The position numbers and the translations under genes are program-made. Of a DNA stretch of 47,510 nt, positions 34,890 to 45,590 are shown piece by piece (the stretch's first letter is position 1; the number at the start of each line of letters is the position of its first letter). A model generated the notes under the pieces. It saw nothing but the letters and a program-made list of their open reading frames with translations. It made no database searches and had not been told where the DNA came from. Source of the stretch: an uncultured Granulosicoccaceae bacterium (GTDB taxonomy: Bacteria > Pseudomonadota > Gammaproteobacteria > Granulosicoccales > Granulosicoccaceae); assembly GCA_938003855.1 (NCBI GenBank), contig CALKXD010000070.1, positions 1 through 47,510 of the forward strand, read 5' to 3'.

Positions 34890-37800
34890 AAATTCTGACC
34901 CTGCGATTTCGCAATATCAACTCACTTAAGGGTGAGTGGTACATAGACTTTACCCGTGAACCATTTTCCGGCAACTCGCTGTTTGCCATAACCGGGCAGA
35001 CAGGCGCCGGTAAAACCACCATACTTGATGCGATCTGTCTGGCGTTGTACCACAAAACACCTCGTCTAGATGTATCGCAAAACGAAAATCAGGTAATGAC
35101 GCGGCACACCGCAGAGAGTCAGGCCGAGGTTGAGTTTGAAGTACAGGGTAAGACTTATCGAGCGTTCTGGTCTCAGCGACGCGCCAGACAAAAGCCTGAC
35201 GGAAACCTGCAAGCCCCAAAGGTCGAATTAGCCGACGGCGACGGTAAAATAATCGAGACGCATATTAGCAAAAAGGTAAAACGCGTTGCGCTGATTACCG
35301 GCCTGGACTTCGGCAGATTTACGCGCTCCATGCTGCTGGCGCAAGGCGGCTTTGCTGCTTTCCTGAACGCTGGTGCTAATGAACGTGCAGAACTGCTGGA
35401 AGAACTTACCGGCACGGAGATCTATAGCCATATTTCCCGCAAGGTCTACGAGCATTTCACCACCGCAAAAAAAGACCTCGAACTACTACAGGCAGAATCT
35501 AATGCCGTAAAGTTCCTGAATGCTGAATCCCTCGCTGACATCCATCAAAGAATCACGCAGCACACCGCAGATGAGGGTCGGCACAAAACCAATCTGTCAG
35601 CACTTCAACAAGAATATAAATGGGCGTCTGATGTCGCGCAGCTAAAAACGCTATGCGAACAACAACACCAATCTCTGCGGCACGCCGAACATAACCTGCA
35701 ACAAGAGCAACCATCACTCGAAAAATTATTACGCGCAGAAAACGCACAACCGCTGCGAAGTGTGTACGATCGCTATCTGTCGGACAGCGAGACATGCCAG
35801 CGAACGCAGACACAATTATCGGCGCGACTGCCAATGCAGCAATCCCTGAAAGCTGAGCTGCAAACGCTCGATCAGGCCCTTAAGACCGCACAGGCAACAG
35901 CCAGTGAGTTAAAGCAATCGCATACCGATATTGAAAACCTGATCCATCAGGTACACCCGATAGATGCGACTATTATAGCGCTAACCAAAGATCAGCAGGC
36001 GCTACAAAGTACTGTAGATGAGCTCGGGCAAAATAAAATCACCCGACTGACAAAACAAAAAACCATCACCGCAGACATAGAGCAGCTGGAGAAAAACGTC
36101 ACGGAGCTCAACGCTCAGCTACAGAAGAACCAACTGCACGAAAAACAACAGATGCACTTGCAAGGCTGGCGCGCAGAATTAACACGCTGCCGGCAGCAAC
36201 GGGCCGGGTTGCACAAAGACCAGCTCGCAACTGAAGCGCTGATGCAGGAGATAGCATCATCCGGGGTGCAACTAAAAGCTCTGGAGGACAAAAAATCCAC
36301 CACAACAGCCAATAAGCAAGCTGCGCTTACCGCGCTGCAGAGCTTTGCCAGCACACTTGAGCAGACAGTCGGATCGGCCGACATCAAAACCCTGACTGAT
36401 AAGCTGGAACAAACGCAAAGCAACACCGCGCTTCTGCAGAAGCTCGGCACGGTGCAGGAACGCTTTCATTTAAACAACACAGAGCTTAGCCAGGCCCGGG
36501 CAACGGCCGTTGAAATCAATACTCAAAAAGCCACCCTTGAGCTGCAGAAAATACCGCTGGAAAATCAACTTTCCGATTGCAGGCAGTCAATAACTGATCT
36601 TGAGACCCTATTGGATCAGCAGCGTCGCATAGCAAGTCTTGAAGATCATCGAAACGCTCTACAGTCCGGCGATGAATGCCCTCTGTGCGGGGCAACGGAG
36701 CACCCGGCACTCAGCGGCGGCCGACCGCCCCCCGACACCGCAGCAACGCAGGCCCGGCTGGACAACGCAAAACAAACACTTCAATCAAACAACACAAGCC
36801 TGCAAAAAATAGCCGACGAAATACTCACCAGAACCACCCGTTATGACGACCTGCAACGGTCGATAAAAAAACTACAGCAGACAGGCACGTCTTTGCAAAC
36901 CGAATGGGAATCGTACTGCCAAACGGCTGCCTTGCAGCTGGACATCCACAACAGTCCGGCGCTGGAAGCACTGATTGAAAAAAACAAGCAGACAGAATCA
37001 GCGCTGAAAAACTCACTGGAAGATTTTCGCAATAAAGAAAAGCAGCTTCAGACGCTCAAAGACAGCCATACCAAGGCAGAAACAACTTTGCTACAGGTCA
37101 CAGGCCAGATCGATGCAGCACTCGCCGCACAGCAAGGCAGGCAAAAGTCACTGGCGGACAAAACAGACCGGGCCACTGCACTGACCACGGCAACAGAATA
37201 TCTAGAACATGAAACACTCGACGCTATTCAGAACTTTGGCCTGACAGCGCCAGCGCTGGATAATTTCAACCAATGGCTGGATCAGCGTGAAAAAGAAAGC
37301 ACCGATTGGCAATCGGGGAAAACCCGTCTACAAACAATGCAAAAAGAACTGGATCAGAGCAACCTTCTGAAAACCGGACTTGATACCGAACTCAAAGGGT
37401 TGCAGGCACAATTGACCGCTGCCCATAAAAATCAACAGGAAAAAAAACGGCAGCTGGACAACAGGCAAACCGAGCGCCGCAATCTGTTTGGTGATAAATC
37501 GGTACAGGCCGAGCGCGATCGCATACAGGCAGAACGTGAGGCATCAAACAAAAATCTCGAAGCACTACTAAAAACCAAAGGCGAAAAACAAACCGAGGCA
37601 GACAACAACGCCGGTCGCATTGCGGCGCTGGAAAAGCAGCTGGCAGCGCAAACACAGTTTGCCAGCGACAGCAGGCAGCGCTGGCACGAGGTATTCAGCA
37701 AAAGTGACTACACCACCGAAGAGACTTTCCTGGCCAATCTGCTCGACCCGACAGAAATCAAGCAACTGACAGAACTGCGAGAGCGGCTCACCGATGCCGC

Positions 37801-38605
37801 TAATAAAGCCACAGCGTTACTCAAGCAAAGTCAGCAACAATCAGACGCATTAGAACGCGCACAACCGTCCATGGCAGATGACAATCTAAGGCAACTTCTG
37901 GCTGACCACAACGACACAGAATCATTATCGCTCACAGCGCGTATAGAAGAGGAACAAAACACCCTGGCTGCGGTACTTGAAAAACTGGGTGGCCTTAAAA
38001 ACCAACTAACAGCCGATGAACAACAACGCGAGCAACACAAAGGGCTGTTGCAGGAAATACAGGCTAAACAAAAATACTATAACGACTGGAGTCAGCTTAA
38101 CAGCCTGATCGGGTCTGCCGACGGGGCCAGGTATCGGAAATTCGCACAAGGCCTGACACTGGAGCACCTGGTACATCTGGCCAACCAGCAACTGGAGCGT
38201 TTGCATGGCCGCTATCTGCTGTCACGCAAAAAAGGCGAAGCACTGGAGCTGGAAGTCATAGACACCTGGCAGGCTGACGTAGTGCGCGATACTAAAACAC
38301 TGTCCGGAGGCGAGAGCTTTCTTGTCAGTCTGGCACTGGCGCTGGCACTCTCCGAGCTGGTCAGTCACAAAACCAGTATTGACTCGCTGTTTCTCGATGA
38401 AGGCTTCGGCACCCTGGATCCGGAAACACTCGATGTCGCACTCGATGCACTCGATAGCCTTAATGCCAGTGGAAAAATGATTGGCATCATCAGTCATGTC
38501 GAAGCCTTGAAAGAACGCATACCGATCCAGATTCATGTCAGTAAAGGGGCGGGTATGGGTGTCTCCAGACTCGACGATCACTACCGCGCAACGACTACGC
38601 AATAG
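34886..38605 (+). CDS. sbcC: Exonuclease subunit SbcC (Rad50-like ATPase)
   Basis: A 1239-residue SMC-like ATPase, longer than E. coli SbcC (1048), with the extra length in the coiled coils. Walker A is [18 protein letters not shown] (about residues 37-54). Two long coiled coils flank a zinc hook, [11 protein letters not shown], near residue 596. The C-terminal half has the signature [20 protein letters not shown] (about 1138) and Walker [12 protein letters not shown] (about 1168). It starts with GTG overlapping the sbcD stop. The next gene, recC, starts 130 bases downstream on the same strand. Confidence 0.96.
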   Translation: MKILTLRFRNINSLKGEWYIDFTREPFSGNSLFAITGQTGAGKTTILDAICLALYHKTPRLDVSQNENQVMTRHTAESQAEVEFEVQGKTYRAFWSQRRARQKPDGNLQAPKVELADGDGKIIETHISKKVKRVALITGLDFGRFTRSMLLAQGGFAAFLNAGANERAELLEELTGTEIYSHISRKVYEHFTTAKKDLELLQAESNAVKFLNAESLADIHQRITQHTADEGRHKTNLSALQQEYKWASDVAQLKTLCEQQHQSLRHAEHNLQQEQPSLEKLLRAENAQPLRSVYDRYLSDSETCQRTQTQLSARLPMQQSLKAELQTLDQALKTAQATASELKQSHTDIENLIHQVHPIDATIIALTKDQQALQSTVDELGQNKITRLTKQKTITADIEQLEKNVTELNAQLQKNQLHEKQQMHLQGWRAELTRCRQQRAGLHKDQLATEALMQEIASSGVQLKALEDKKSTTTANKQAALTALQSFASTLEQTVGSADIKTLTDKLEQTQSNTALLQKLGTVQERFHLNNTELSQARATAVEINTQKATLELQKIPLENQLSDCRQSITDLETLLDQQRRIASLEDHRNALQSGDECPLCGATEHPALSGGRPPPDTAATQARLDNAKQTLQSNNTSLQKIADEILTRTTRYDDLQRSIKKLQQTGTSLQTEWESYCQTAALQLDIHNSPALEALIEKNKQTESALKNSLEDFRNKEKQLQTLKDSHTKAETTLLQVTGQIDAALAAQQGRQKSLADKTDRATALTTATEYLEHETLDAIQNFGLTAPALDNFNQWLDQREKESTDWQSGKTRLQTMQKELDQSNLLKTGLDTELKGLQAQLTAAHKNQQEKKRQLDNRQTERRNLFGDKSVQAERDRIQAEREASNKNLEALLKTKGEKQTEADNNAGRIAALEKQLAAQTQFASDSRQRWHEVFSKSDYTTEETFLANLLDPTEIKQLTELRERLTDAANKATALLKQSQQQSDALERAQPSMADDNLRQLLADHNDTESLSLTARIEEEQNTLAAVLEKLGGLKNQLTADEQQREQHKGLLQEIQAKQKYYNDWSQLNSLIGSADGARYRKFAQGLTLEHLVHLANQQLERLHGRYLLSRKKGEALELEVIDTWQADVVRDTKTLSGGESFLVSLALALALSELVSHKTSIDSLFLDEGFGTLDPETLDVALDALDSLNASGKMIGIISHVEALKERIPIQIHVSKGAGMGVSRLDDHYRATTTQ

Positions 38606-38736
38606 CGCAAGCGCTACCGGGCCACCAGCGCCACTGGGCGGGCTGGACGCTAGTATGTCTTGTCATGGCCGGCGTTGATGCTCTCTGCACACCGGGGGCA
38701 GGCATGGTAAATTAACCCCCCGTTATTCGCCGTGCA

Positions 38737-41700
38737 ATGACCATGCTCCACGTCTACCACAGCAACCGTCTTGAAGCGTTGTGTATCTTATTGTGCTCGT
38801 TGCGCGAGTCACGCCCACCGGCCGATCCCATCACACCTGAAACGGTGTTGGTTGCCAACCCCGGCATCGGGCGCTGGCTGAATTTTCAGATCGCCGACCG
38901 CAGTGGTATCGCCGCCAATATCGACTATCTGCTGCCGGCCACCTTTGTCTGGAAGCTCTACCGAAAATGCCTCGATGATGTGCCGGAGCAATCGGCATTC
39001 GAAAAAGGCGCATTGCGTTTGCGCGTGCTGCATGAACTGAGCAGCATCAGCAACACCGGCCGGAAAGTCTGGGCACCGCTGCAGCGCTACCTCGATGCAG
39101 ACGCCGGTGCCGTCGGTGATGCCAAGCGCGTGCAGCTCGCCTCACGGATTGCCGACGTCTTTGACCAGTATCTGGTCTATCGCCCGCAAATGGTGCTTGA
39201 CTGGGAAAAAGGCTCCGACGCAGTGCCCGGTAATGATCCGGCACAGCACTGGCAGCCAGCACTGTGGCGACGGTTAATAGAGTCGACGGACGAACATCAC
39301 CGCGCCCGCCTCTGGCAGCAGTTCTGCTCGCGCGCCGACAAAGGACAAATAGACCCCGACCAACTGCCGCCGCATCTGCACCTGTTTAATGTGGGGCTGC
39401 TACCACCCAGCTCACTGGATGTATTAGTGCGCTTATCGAAAATGACCGATGCCGACACCGAGCGCGTATCGCTTTACTTTCTAAATCCCGCGGTAGATTA
39501 CTGGGCTGACCTGCTCGACATGCGTCGCGCTGCGCGTCAGCGTCTAGCGCTCAGCGCTACCGCCGAACCACTCGCCGATGACCAGAATGGCAACCCGTTG
39601 CTAAGCTCACTGGGCGGCAGCGGCCGCACCCTGATGAAACTGCTGGGTGATCGCAGCGAATGGGTACACGACGAGCAATTCTTTTTACCCGCCGACGATC
39701 AAAGCCTGCTGGCAGCCGTACAGCGTGATCTGCTGCATCCCTACGACAACACACCGCCCGACAGCAAACTGCCGGCCACCGATGACGACGAAAGCATTCA
39801 GCTCCATCAATGCTATAGCCCGTTGCGTGAGGTACAGGCACTGCATGATCGCCTGCTTGATCGATTCAACGCGGACACCACCCTCGAACCCGCCGACGTG
39901 CTGGTGATGGTGCCCGACATCAACACCTATGCCCCCATCATCGAAGCGGTGTTCGGCAGCGTTGGCGGCGATCCGGACGGTAGCGGCCGCACCCGCTATA
40001 TTCCGTGGTCGGTCGCCGACCGTTCGCTGGTGCAGGTATCACAGATAGTCGGGTGCGTAGAGCGCCTGTTCGACCTTCCCGACTTCGAGTTCGAAGCCAC
40101 CGGTGTACTGGCCTTTGCCGCAGAACCTGCCATTGCACGACGCTTTGGGTTTGACGAAAGCGCATTAAAAACACTCGGCCAGTGGCTGCGCGAAACCGGA
40201 GTCCGCCGCACCCTGGCGGGTCAGCATAAAAAAACCCTTCAAGCACCAGTGGCCGACCTGCACAGCTGGGACTTCGGCTTGCGACGTCTGCTGCTTGGTC
40301 GCGCCATGCCCGAGGGCAGTGATGCCGTAGGTGATTGCCTGCCGTGGACCCATGTTGACGGTCAGCAGGCGGGTTTACTCAGCCAGCTGCTGAACCTGCT
40401 GGAAGCACTTCACGAGACCCAAAAAAAACTCACCGCACCGCGCACTGTCGCCGCGTGGGTGGACGCACTCAACGACATGGTCACACGCCTGCTGGTGCCC
40501 GACGAGCAGGAAGCCGACGCCCTGGCCCAGTTTCGAGAGTTGCTGGCCGGGCTTGATACCGATGCCCTACGCGCCGGCAACACCCATGCAATGAGCCATG
40601 CTACGTTCGCAGAAATTTTGCGCGGCGTGTTAGTCGCGGCAGAGCAGAAAAATCATCGCTACCTGACTGGACGTGTCACCTTCAGCTCTATGGTGCCGCT
40701 GCGCTCGGTGCCGTTTCGGGTGGTTGCCATGCTGGGCCTGAACGACAGCGACTTCCCGCGCCAGCGCCCCAAGCTGGGTTTCGATTTAATTGCACTGCAC
40801 CCGCAACCCGGTGACAGATCAGTGCGCGACGACGACCGCTATCTATTTCTTGAAGCGCTGTTGTCCGCCCGTGACGAGCTCTATCTATCGTGGATCTACC
40901 GCAACCTGAACGACAACGCCGAACGCGAACCATCAGTACTGGTATCAGAGCTGCGTGACTACCTCACCAAGCGCTACCCCAACACCCAACCGCGGAGCAT
41001 TGAACACCCGTTACAGCCATTCTCAACGTCACTGTTCAACGCCGACCAGCCCGCCCTGCATACCTTTGCCGCAGAATGGGCACCACCAGCTGACGCCCCG
41101 GCGGCCGTATCGCTTGCCACCACCGGGTTACAAGCACCCGTAGAACCGGTCATCAACCTTGATGATTTTCAGCGTTTCTGGCGCAACCCGTCTGACTGGT
41201 TTTGCCGTCGGGTACTGGGCATTGGCTTATGGCGTGAGGAAAAAGAACCCGAAGACGCCGAACCCTTCGAGATCGATGCACTGGCAGGCTATGGTTTGCG
41301 CAGTGAGTTATTCGACTTTCTAATGACAACCCCTGATGCCGACCCGGCATCAGGCAAGCGCGCCGCTCACACACGACTGACCAACAGCGGTGTGCTGCCG
41401 CATGGCGGGCTGGGCGATCTGGTATTTGACGGGGTATACCGCGAAGCCACAGATCTGCTGGCGCGGGTAAATACGCATCCGGCGACCGTATTACCGGCCG
41501 TCGATATCGACATCAACGTTCTAGAGCACCGCTTGCACGGACGCCTGCCCGGTGCCGTGACATGGGCTGATAACAGCACCGGTTTGCGGCACTACCGTGC
41601 ATCCACCCTGAAGGGCAATCAAATTGTCACGCTATGGCTGGCGCATCTGATCGGATCAGCCGCCGGGGTACTGACCGGGCCATCGCGCCTGATCACCAAA

Positions 41701-42012
41701 GACACCGACCGCCAGCTAACGGCCATCACCCCAGACGATGCACTCACCCGATTGCAGCCGTGGGTGACCGGGTGGCAACAGGGTCAGGCCAGTGCCTTGC
41801 CGTTTTTTGCCAACACCAGTGCGGCGATTGCCGGTGTCGTAAAAGGCAAACCCGAAGCGTCCTGGCTGACATCGTCGTATGGCGGCGGGCCCGGCGAAAG
41901 CGACCACGAAGCCGTACAGTTGCTATACCCCGACACCGGTGCGGTTCTGACCAGACAAGATGTCTTCGACTGGGCCATCAAGCTTCTTAGTGATGGGGAG
42001 TTAACATCATGA
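38737..42012 (+). CDS. recC: RecBCD subunit RecC
   Basis: A 1091-residue gamma chain of exonuclease V (E. coli RecC is 1122), the subunit that scans single strands for the Chi sequence and splits the duplex. The N-terminus LHVYHSNRLEALCILL, followed by GIGRWLNFQIADRSGIAANI and LLPATFVWKLYR, matches E. coli RecC closely, as does VTFSSMVPLRSVPFRVVAMLGLNDSDFPRQ. The ATG at 38743 would give exactly the E. coli-like N-terminus, so either ATG is possible. The stop overlaps recB by four bases. The recC-recB-recD order lacks the ptrA gene that sits after recC in E. coli. Confidence 0.96.
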   Translation: MTMLHVYHSNRLEALCILLCSLRESRPPADPITPETVLVANPGIGRWLNFQIADRSGIAANIDYLLPATFVWKLYRKCLDDVPEQSAFEKGALRLRVLHELSSISNTGRKVWAPLQRYLDADAGAVGDAKRVQLASRIADVFDQYLVYRPQMVLDWEKGSDAVPGNDPAQHWQPALWRRLIESTDEHHRARLWQQFCSRADKGQIDPDQLPPHLHLFNVGLLPPSSLDVLVRLSKMTDADTERVSLYFLNPAVDYWADLLDMRRAARQRLALSATAEPLADDQNGNPLLSSLGGSGRTLMKLLGDRSEWVHDEQFFLPADDQSLLAAVQRDLLHPYDNTPPDSKLPATDDDESIQLHQCYSPLREVQALHDRLLDRFNADTTLEPADVLVMVPDINTYAPIIEAVFGSVGGDPDGSGRTRYIPWSVADRSLVQVSQIVGCVERLFDLPDFEFEATGVLAFAAEPAIARRFGFDESALKTLGQWLRETGVRRTLAGQHKKTLQAPVADLHSWDFGLRRLLLGRAMPEGSDAVGDCLPWTHVDGQQAGLLSQLLNLLEALHETQKKLTAPRTVAAWVDALNDMVTRLLVPDEQEADALAQFRELLAGLDTDALRAGNTHAMSHATFAEILRGVLVAAEQKNHRYLTGRVTFSSMVPLRSVPFRVVAMLGLNDSDFPRQRPKLGFDLIALHPQPGDRSVRDDDRYLFLEALLSARDELYLSWIYRNLNDNAEREPSVLVSELRDYLTKRYPNTQPRSIEHPLQPFSTSLFNADQPALHTFAAEWAPPADAPAAVSLATTGLQAPVEPVINLDDFQRFWRNPSDWFCRRVLGIGLWREEKEPEDAEPFEIDALAGYGLRSELFDFLMTTPDADPASGKRAAHTRLTNSGVLPHGGLGDLVFDGVYREATDLLARVNTHPATVLPAVDIDINVLEHRLHGRLPGAVTWADNSTGLRHYRASTLKGNQIVTLWLAHLIGSAAGVLTGPSRLITKDTDRQLTAITPDDALTRLQPWVTGWQQGQASALPFFANTSAAIAGVVKGKPEASWLTSSYGGGPGESDHEAVQLLYPDTGAVLTRQDVFDWAIKLLSDGELTS

Positions 42013-45000
42013 ACGCACTCGATACTGCCACCCTGCCACTGCACGGTCGTCACTTAATAGAAGCCAGCGCAGGCACCGGTAAAACGTTCGCGGTGGCTAA
42101 TTTATATGTGCGCCTGCTGATCGATGCACGCCACAGTACCCCGCACACGGTCGAAGACATTCTGGTGGTTACCTTCACCAAAGCGGCCACCGAAGAACTT
42201 CGCGCCCGACTGCGCGCAAGAATAGAAATAGCACTACGAGTACTGGACGGTGAATCCCCCGACGATGCCGACCAAACCCTGCACGAGGTACTCGACCCGC
42301 ACCTGGCCCTGCCCGACACCCGCGCACGTCTTGAGCTGGCGTATCAGAGTATGGACCAGGCGGCGATATTCACTATCCACGGTTTTTGCGACCGTGTACT
42401 GCGCGAGCAGGCCTTTGAAAGCGGCGAGCTGTTCGATGCCGAACTACAGACCGATGCCGACGCGTTAAGCCTTCGATCTGCGCAGGCCTGGTGGCGTGGC
42501 AAAGTAACCCCGCTGCCGCGTGACGCCACCGAGAACATTCCCGCTGCGTGGCGTAAGCCCGGTGCCGTACTGAGGCGTTTGTCATCAGTGATTGCCGATC
42601 CCGACGGAAAAATAGTACCGACCGCCAGCACCGAAGAAGTAAGCAAAGCACACGCAGCCTATGAAGCGGCATGGCATTCCTTCAGTGACGCATGGAAACA
42701 GCACGGCACTGACTGGACCGAACAGATTCGCGCAGGCGTCGAAACAAAATTAATCAATAAAAGCTCAGGTAAATACACCACAGATACCGTCGCAGAAAAC
42801 GCACTACTGGCGACAGAGCTTGCCGCACAACCCGAAGCCCCCGCAGCCATTGCCGGCAGCCTCGCTATATTTGGCAATGACGTTCTGGCCGACTGCACCC
42901 GCAAAGGCAAAGAACCATTACAGTCGCCACTGGGTGACAGCATTGACACCCTGATAAGCACAGTTAACGAGGTCAGCCTGCTGGCACGGGTTGTACTACA
43001 GTGCGATGCCAGAGACTTCATCAGCATTGATCTGGCACAGCGCAAGCAGCTGGCACGGGAACGCACCTTCGATGATCTGCTTTTGCAACTGCATCAAGTG
43101 CTGTACAGCAACGCGGGCGAACGCCTGACAGAAGTCCTGCGTGCGCGTTTTCCAGTCGCCTTGATCGATGAGTTTCAAGACACCGACCGGATTCAATACG
43201 AAATCTTCGACCGCCTGTATCCGGTGACGGCTGACGCCGCCATTGACACTACCCCGGCACTCTATCTGATCGGCGACCCCAAGCAATCTATCTATCGCTT
43301 TCGCGGCGCTGATATCGACATCTATCTGCGCGCCCGCAACAGCACCGATGGCTTGTACTCAATAGACAGAAACTGGCGTTCTGCAGAACGCCTGATCAAC
43401 GCACTGAACAACCTCTATGCCCAGTCCGACCGACCATTCGGCAGCGTTGATATCCAGTATCAGCAGGTAACGGCCGGCGGTCGGGCAGAAGGCCGGGGCT
43501 TAACCGTCAACGGAGAGCTTCTGCCGCCATTGCAGTTCGACTTCATCAAAGCGCCCGAAGACAAAATGCCGGCTATCGGCTTATCAGAAACACAGCTCGC
43601 TGAAGCCTGCGCCCAACGTGTCGCATGGTTACTCAGTGATGCACAGGCTACTCTGGGGGACACGCCCGTGACCTCCAAAGACATTGCTGTGCTGGTGTGG
43701 ACCCACGCACACGCGCAACTGATCCGGCAGGCGTTGGCGCAAGTCGGCGTAGGCAGCGCAATGCAGTCCCGCGAGAATGTGCTTAACAGCCCGGAAGCGC
43801 TGGACATACTGGCGTTTCTGCGAGTACTTGCCCGGCAGGGAGACAGCGCCAGTTTGAGCCGTGTTCTGGTATCACCCCTGGGCGGGTACGGTGCCGAAGA
43901 GCTACTGCAACAGCGCGATGACGCCGTCGCCTGGCAACACATAGAAGACGCCGTAGACCGATGCCGTGATCAGTGCCGGCAAGCCGGGCCGCTGGCCGCT
44001 GTGCTGCAGTTTATGTCGCTGTTTAATACCCGTGTACGGGCACTGGGCTGCAAAGCCGCCGACGCACGCGGTATAGACCGCATGCTGGGCAATTATCTGC
44101 ATCTGGCAGACGTACTGCAAACCGCCTGGCAGGATCAACCCGATGTACGTGCCCTGTTGCAAACAGCACAGCGCTGGCGCGAACAAGGCGCTGCTGAAAC
44201 TCTGCAGCTGAGACTGGAAAGCGACGAAGCGCTGGTGCAGATTGTCACTGTGCATAAGTCAAAAGGCCTGCAGTACCCGGTGGTGATGTTGCCATTCGCC
44301 TGTATGGGTAAAGACCCCACCGTGAAAGGCGACGCGATAGCCTTTACCGAAAACGGCCTGCCCCGCCTTGACGTTGGCAGCCCGCAACAAAATGATCGCC
44401 GCAATGCGGCAACACAGGCACAGGCGGATGAAGCCATGCGCACCTTGTATGTAGCACTGACACGGGCCGAGCAAAGCTGCTGGATTGGCGTAACCGCCAA
44501 TAAAAACGCCAGGTCCGCCGCCTTGTGGAAACTAATGAACGTGCAATTTCCAGCCAAAGCCAATATCAGCCATTATCAGAGCGCTATCGAAACCGCACTC
44601 AGACAACTGACTGACGCAAGCCCGGACAGCGCACGCTCTGACACACTGTCCGCACGGGGTCCGCTGGCAATCACCAACACCACAGCGACCGGGCAACTGG
44701 CGCGCAGCGCCGACCGCCGTGTGCACGCAAGTTGGCGGGTCGGCAGTTACTCAGCACTGGCACGCCATGCCACCCACGCTGCAGAGCAACCGGACCACGA
44801 CGCCGTCGACGTACCCGTCGCAAAACCCGAGACTGTTGATTACACCGACCCCTTTCATTTTCCACGCGGCGCGGATGCCGGTACGCTGGTGCATGCTGTA
44901 TTTGAACATCTGGACTTCAGCACTGCAGACAGCATCGACCTGCCCGCCTACGCCGAGCAACACCTGCGTGCCCACAGTGTCGATACAATCTGGACACCGG

Positions 45001-45590
45001 CACTGTGCACCCTGGTGCGCAACACCCTCGACACACCGTTGACCAGCAGTGGTTTCTCGCTTGGCGCGCTCACCGGCAAAGACCGCCTCGACGAGCTTAG
45101 CTTTCACTTTCCGGTCGGCGCACTGGAAGCCGCAGCACTCGCCGGGCTGTTACAGGAACATGGCGTGATCAACGCCGACGATGGCCTGCAGTTTGACCGT
45201 CTCGACGGTTACATGACAGGCTTTATCGATCTGACCTTCCGCCACAATGGCAAATGGTACATCGCTGATTATAAATCCAATCACCTCGGCTACGCACAAG
45301 ACGAATACAACACCAAAGCACTGACCACTGCCATGCAGCACCATCGCTATGATCTGCAATACCTGATCTACGCCGTGGCCTTGCGACGGTATCTAACCGC
45401 GAGAATCCCAGACATTGACTGGGCGCGTGATTTCGGCGGTGTGTACTACCTGTTTGTACGCGGCATGCCCGGTGCCACCACGCCCCCGACAGAATCAACA
45501 CCGCACACCGGCGTACACGTCGCGCACCCCCCTGAACACCTGCTACAGGCGCTGGATCAGCTGCTAACCGGAGACGTCTCTAATGCGTAA
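42009..45590 (+). CDS. recB: RecBCD subunit RecB (helicase-nuclease)
   Basis: A 1193-residue 3-prime to 5-prime helicase and nuclease (E. coli 1180). UvrD-type motifs: Walker A EASAGTGKTFAVANL (about 18-32), DEFQDTDRIQYEIF (about 387), GDPKQSIYRFRGADI, TVHKSKGLQYPVVM and LYVALTRAEQSC. The C-terminal nuclease domain has GTLVHAVFEH (about 957), GFIDLTF (about 1070) and IADYKSNHLG (about 1084), with the Asp-Asp-Lys active site intact. GGAG lies eight bases before the ATG; the start overlaps the recC stop and the end overlaps recD. Confidence 0.97.
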   Translation: MNALDTATLPLHGRHLIEASAGTGKTFAVANLYVRLLIDARHSTPHTVEDILVVTFTKAATEELRARLRARIEIALRVLDGESPDDADQTLHEVLDPHLALPDTRARLELAYQSMDQAAIFTIHGFCDRVLREQAFESGELFDAELQTDADALSLRSAQAWWRGKVTPLPRDATENIPAAWRKPGAVLRRLSSVIADPDGKIVPTASTEEVSKAHAAYEAAWHSFSDAWKQHGTDWTEQIRAGVETKLINKSSGKYTTDTVAENALLATELAAQPEAPAAIAGSLAIFGNDVLADCTRKGKEPLQSPLGDSIDTLISTVNEVSLLARVVLQCDARDFISIDLAQRKQLARERTFDDLLLQLHQVLYSNAGERLTEVLRARFPVALIDEFQDTDRIQYEIFDRLYPVTADAAIDTTPALYLIGDPKQSIYRFRGADIDIYLRARNSTDGLYSIDRNWRSAERLINALNNLYAQSDRPFGSVDIQYQQVTAGGRAEGRGLTVNGELLPPLQFDFIKAPEDKMPAIGLSETQLAEACAQRVAWLLSDAQATLGDTPVTSKDIAVLVWTHAHAQLIRQALAQVGVGSAMQSRENVLNSPEALDILAFLRVLARQGDSASLSRVLVSPLGGYGAEELLQQRDDAVAWQHIEDAVDRCRDQCRQAGPLAAVLQFMSLFNTRVRALGCKAADARGIDRMLGNYLHLADVLQTAWQDQPDVRALLQTAQRWREQGAAETLQLRLESDEALVQIVTVHKSKGLQYPVVMLPFACMGKDPTVKGDAIAFTENGLPRLDVGSPQQNDRRNAATQAQADEAMRTLYVALTRAEQSCWIGVTANKNARSAALWKLMNVQFPAKANISHYQSAIETALRQLTDASPDSARSDTLSARGPLAITNTTATGQLARSADRRVHASWRVGSYSALARHATHAAEQPDHDAVDVPVAKPETVDYTDPFHFPRGADAGTLVHAVFEHLDFSTADSIDLPAYAEQHLRAHSVDTIWTPALCTLVRNTLDTPLTSSGFSLGALTGKDRLDELSFHFPVGALEAAALAGLLQEHGVINADDGLQFDRLDGYMTGFIDLTFRHNGKWYIADYKSNHLGYAQDEYNTKALTTAMQHHRYDLQYLIYAVALRRYLTARIPDIDWARDFGGVYYLFVRGMPGATTPPTESTPHTGVHVAHPPEHLLQALDQLLTGDVSNA

